From Bacteroidota bacterium (GTDB taxonomy: Bacteria > Bacteroidota > Bacteroidia > Bacteroidales > Prolixibacteraceae), in assembly GCA_030684645.1 (NCBI GenBank), contig JAUXUF010000206.1, positions 1-46,713 on the forward strand: a stretch of DNA of 46,713 nucleotides. Direction: 5' to 3'. This document shows positions 44,465 through 46,713 of the stretch, piece by piece (position 1 is the first letter of the stretch; the number at the start of each line of letters is the position of its first letter). A program made the translations under genes and the position numbers. Under the pieces are notes generated by a model, which made no database searches, was not told the origin of the DNA, and worked only from the letters and a program-made list of their open reading frames with translations.

Positions 44465-46102
44465 ATGAGCAATTTAATCAAAAAGACAGCCTCGGCGTAT
44501 GAATATCCCTTACTGATCAAACAGCTGTTCTTAGCTCCTTTGGCGAATAATCCCAACCAGGAGATCGTTTATCGCGATCAGCTAACCTTAACTTATAGCG
44601 CCTGGAAGGAACGGGTTCACCGGCTGGCCAATGCTTTGACTTCTGTAGGAGTCAAAAAGGGCAGTACTGTAGCGGTAATGGATTGGGATTCGCACCGGTA
44701 TCTCGAGGCCTATTATGCTGTGCCCATGATGGGTGCAGTGCTTCATACCATCAATGTGCGATTGTCGCCCGAGCAATTGGCCTACACGATTGAACATGCC
44801 GAAGATGATGTAATTATTTGTCATGCTGAGTTTATTCCTTTATTGGAAGCCATTAAAGGGCGTATTTCTGAAGGAAAAAAATTTATTTTGATCGATGAGG
44901 GTGGCGAAATACCTCTCCATCATATTCACTTTGAAGGAGAATATGAGCAAATGCTTTCCGAAGCAAGTCCTGAATTTGATTTTCCGGAGTTTAATGAGAA
45001 TACCAGGGCAACCACATTTTACACCACCGGAACAACAGGTCTTCCAAAAGGTGTCTATTTTTCGCACCGGCAATTGGTTCTTCATACGCTTACCGCCGGA
45101 ATTGCCTTAGCTTCTCCTTCCGTACAGGGTCGTTTCCACCGTGAATCGATATACATGCCGCTTACTCCGATGTTCCATGTTCATGCCTGGGGAATTCCAT
45201 ACGTGGCCACCTTTTTGGGAGTTAAACAAGTGTATCCCGGGAAATATGTTCCATCCATGTTGCTTCAGCTTTTAGTCTCACACAAGGTGACATTCAGCCA
45301 TTGCGTTCCAACCATCTTATACATGCTTCTGAAAGACCCGTGCTCTGCTCAATTCGATCTTTCATCCTGGACTGTCGTTATTGGCGGGGCTGCCCTCCCA
45401 AAAACTCTGGCTATTGAAGCATTAAAACGAGGCATTGATGTTTGTATGGGATACGGAATGTCGGAAACCTGCCCGTTTGTTTCCATATCCCAACTCACAG
45501 AAAAAGAGCTGGAACTTTCGATTGAAGAGCAGGCTCAGTTAAGATGCCGGACAGGCCTGCCAATCGGAATGGTTCAAATCCGTGTTATTGATGATGAAGG
45601 CAGCGATGTTCTGAATGACGATAAAACGCCGGGCGAAATCGTTGTCCGTGCACCATTTTTAACTCAGGGTTATCTGAAAGACCATGTGCATTCGGAAAAA
45701 TTGTGGGAAGGCGGATGGCTTCACACCCATGATGTAGCTTGCATCGATCAAAACGGAAGCATCCGGATTACCGACCGCACCAAAGATGTAATTAAAGTGG
45801 GAGGCGAATGGCTCAGTTCGCTCGAAATTGAAGATGTAATTGCCAAACACGAAGGGGTTGCTGAAGTAGCTGTGATCGGATTTCCGGATACCAATTGGGG
45901 TGAAGTTCCTTTGGCTATTGTGGTTCCAAATGCGAATGCACATTTTGAAGACCGCGAAATCATTCAACTTGTAAAAACAAATGTAGATTACGGGATCCTT
46001 CCGCGCGAGGCGATCACATTGAAAGTCCGGAGAGCTGAAGCTATTGATAAAACCAGTGTCGGAAAAGTAAACAAGGTTGCCCTTCGTTCTAAATTTGTTT
46101 AG
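44465..46102 (+). CDS. AMP-forming acyl-CoA ligase
   Basis: 545 residues, cytoplasmic. The ATP-binding loop is TFYTTGTTGLPKGV (residues 184-197), the adenylate motif is GYGMSETCP, and the hinge region is ITDRTKDVIKVGGEW, with catalytic K534 in DKTSVGKVNK. The length and LSSLEIED/AEVAVIGFPDTNWGE blocks are those of medium/long-chain fatty-acid or AlkK-like ligases, which make an acyl-CoA via an acyl-AMP. It follows the DUF4838 gene by 94 bp on the same strand. It does not obviously belong in a glycan locus; it could activate an aliphatic or aromatic acid released from a decorated glycan, or be unrelated. The acyl substrate cannot be read from the sequence. Confidence 0.93.
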   Translation: MSNLIKKTASAYEYPLLIKQLFLAPLANNPNQEIVYRDQLTLTYSAWKERVHRLANALTSVGVKKGSTVAVMDWDSHRYLEAYYAVPMMGAVLHTINVRLSPEQLAYTIEHAEDDVIICHAEFIPLLEAIKGRISEGKKFILIDEGGEIPLHHIHFEGEYEQMLSEASPEFDFPEFNENTRATTFYTTGTTGLPKGVYFSHRQLVLHTLTAGIALASPSVQGRFHRESIYMPLTPMFHVHAWGIPYVATFLGVKQVYPGKYVPSMLLQLLVSHKVTFSHCVPTILYMLLKDPCSAQFDLSSWTVVIGGAALPKTLAIEALKRGIDVCMGYGMSETCPFVSISQLTEKELELSIEEQAQLRCRTGLPIGMVQIRVIDDEGSDVLNDDKTPGEIVVRAPFLTQGYLKDHVHSEKLWEGGWLHTHDVACIDQNGSIRITDRTKDVIKVGGEWLSSLEIEDVIAKHEGVAEVAVIGFPDTNWGEVPLAIVVPNANAHFEDREIIQLVKTNVDYGILPREAITLKVRRAEAIDKTSVGKVNKVALRSKFV

Positions 46103-46163
46103 CTGATAAACTTAGATTTTACCGCTCAATGATGACAGAATAATCTTAAACACCTGAAATTCC

Positions 46164-46713
46164 ATGAAACAAATTCTGAGTCTTATTCTAGTTTTAATCT
46201 CACTTATCCAGTTTTCCAACTGCCAGACTCCCAGGTCTGAAATTCAGGACATTGATCCGGTAATCGGCAACGGTATTCTGACCCTCAAACTGGATTTGAC
46301 ACGCGGAGGTGCCATCTCCTGGCTTTCCTTGTCGGGTTCAATCCGAAGCGTGGTCAACATTGCCGATGAAGGCCGGTACATCCAGCAATCGTATTATGCC
46401 GGAAAAAGCCTCGACCGCAAAGCTGATGGTCAGTCGCCCAGTTGGTCGCCCTGGAGCTGGAACCCCATCCAGGTAGGTGATGCGTTCCGTAACCGGGCAA
46501 AAATCCTGGATTTCAGGAAGAATGGAAATGAGCTCTATGTAAAATGTATTCCGATGCAATGGGATATGAATAACCGTCCGGCAGAAGCTGAAATGGAGCA
46601 ATGGACTACGCTGGAAGGTTCTGTTTTGAAAGTCCGCAACCGGCTTACCTGTCACCGGACCGACCAGATCTATGGCGACAGCATCCTCAACGATCAGGAA
46701 TTACCGGCCGTTT
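46164..46713 (+). CDS. Secreted lipoprotein of unknown function (cut by window edge)
   Basis: 183 codons from the ATG at 46164 to the right edge, open throughout. It has a lipoprotein signal (LIQFSNC, C20). The mature part is beta-rich: DIDPVIGNGILTLKLDLTRG, GGAISWLSLSGS, YIQQSYYAGKSL, WNPIQVGDAF. The IQQSYYAG and WNPIQ.GD pattern recurs in secreted beta-sandwich proteins of Bacteroidota that I cannot tie to a reaction; a sugar-binding or epimerase-like fold is possible. It is 61 bp after the acyl-CoA ligase and may be co-transcribed. Confidence 0.7.
   Translation, partial: MKQILSLILVLISLIQFSNCQTPRSEIQDIDPVIGNGILTLKLDLTRGGAISWLSLSGSIRSVVNIADEGRYIQQSYYAGKSLDRKADGQSPSWSPWSWNPIQVGDAFRNRAKILDFRKNGNELYVKCIPMQWDMNNRPAEAEMEQWTTLEGSVLKVRNRLTCHRTDQIYGDSILNDQELPAV

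Noticed and set aside
1-46713. CRISPR arrays, tRNA or rRNA genes, insertion-sequence transposases
   Set aside because: No regularly spaced direct repeats, cloverleaf-like segments or transposase motifs were recognised on either strand.

Overview
The window reads as a piece of a Bacteroidota chromosome, most like a glycan-degrading member of the Bacteroidales/Marinilabiliales (the lineage is inferred from gene content, not from a marker gene). The signs are a SusC/SusD outer-membrane pair, many secreted or lipoprotein carbohydrate-active enzymes packed in co-directional runs, Tat-type signals on a GH38 enzyme and a Gfo/Idh/MocA oxidoreductase, few recognisable Shine-Dalgarno sites, and short palindromic intergenic repeats.

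Layout. Bases 1 to about 38.26 kb are read from the minus strand; 38.69 kb to the end is read from the plus strand. In transcription order (right to left) the minus-strand locus holds: a short Fn3-like tail, a polytopic membrane protein, a SusD tail, SusC, SusD, a strong terminator, two tandem propeller/alpha-helical paralogues, a purple-acid-phosphatase-like enzyme, a second metallophosphoesterase, a Gfo/Idh/MocA oxidoreductase, a GH78 tail, a GH78/GH92 chimeric pseudogene, a DUF1349 protein, a third propeller paralogue, an alpha/beta hydrolase, a GH78 rhamnosidase, a GH3 glycosidase (GH3 precedes GH78 in reading order), a degenerate S41 protein, a LacI regulator, a ROK sugar kinase, a SIS isomerase, a GH38 alpha-mannosidase, a FucP-like MFS sugar importer, an amidohydrolase and the start of a secreted TIM-barrel-like protein. 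The plus-strand part holds relics, a GH20/GH67-like protein, a PA14 tail, a DUF4838 protein, an acyl-CoA ligase and a cut lipoprotein.

How the genes may work together. Most of this looks like one polysaccharide utilisation locus: SusC/SusD capture, surface and periplasmic enzymes (GH3, GH38, GH78, esterase, phosphoesterases, propeller proteins) trim the glycan, an MFS carrier imports a monosaccharide, and ROK kinase plus SIS isomerase feed it to metabolism. A LacI-family protein probably governs it: a perfect 14-bp palindrome sits before the ROK gene and a 13/14 copy sits 160 bp upstream of susC, about 29 kb away. The enzyme set suggests a glycan with rhamnose, mannose and possibly phosphate or acyl groups; that substrate is inference.

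The most unusual aspects are (i) a family of propeller plus alpha-helical proteins present in three intact copies and one relic, with no function I recognise, and (ii) repeated gene remains that are mostly C-terminal tails sitting directly upstream of intact genes, suggesting the locus was assembled by recombination that carried along the end of each gene's former neighbour.
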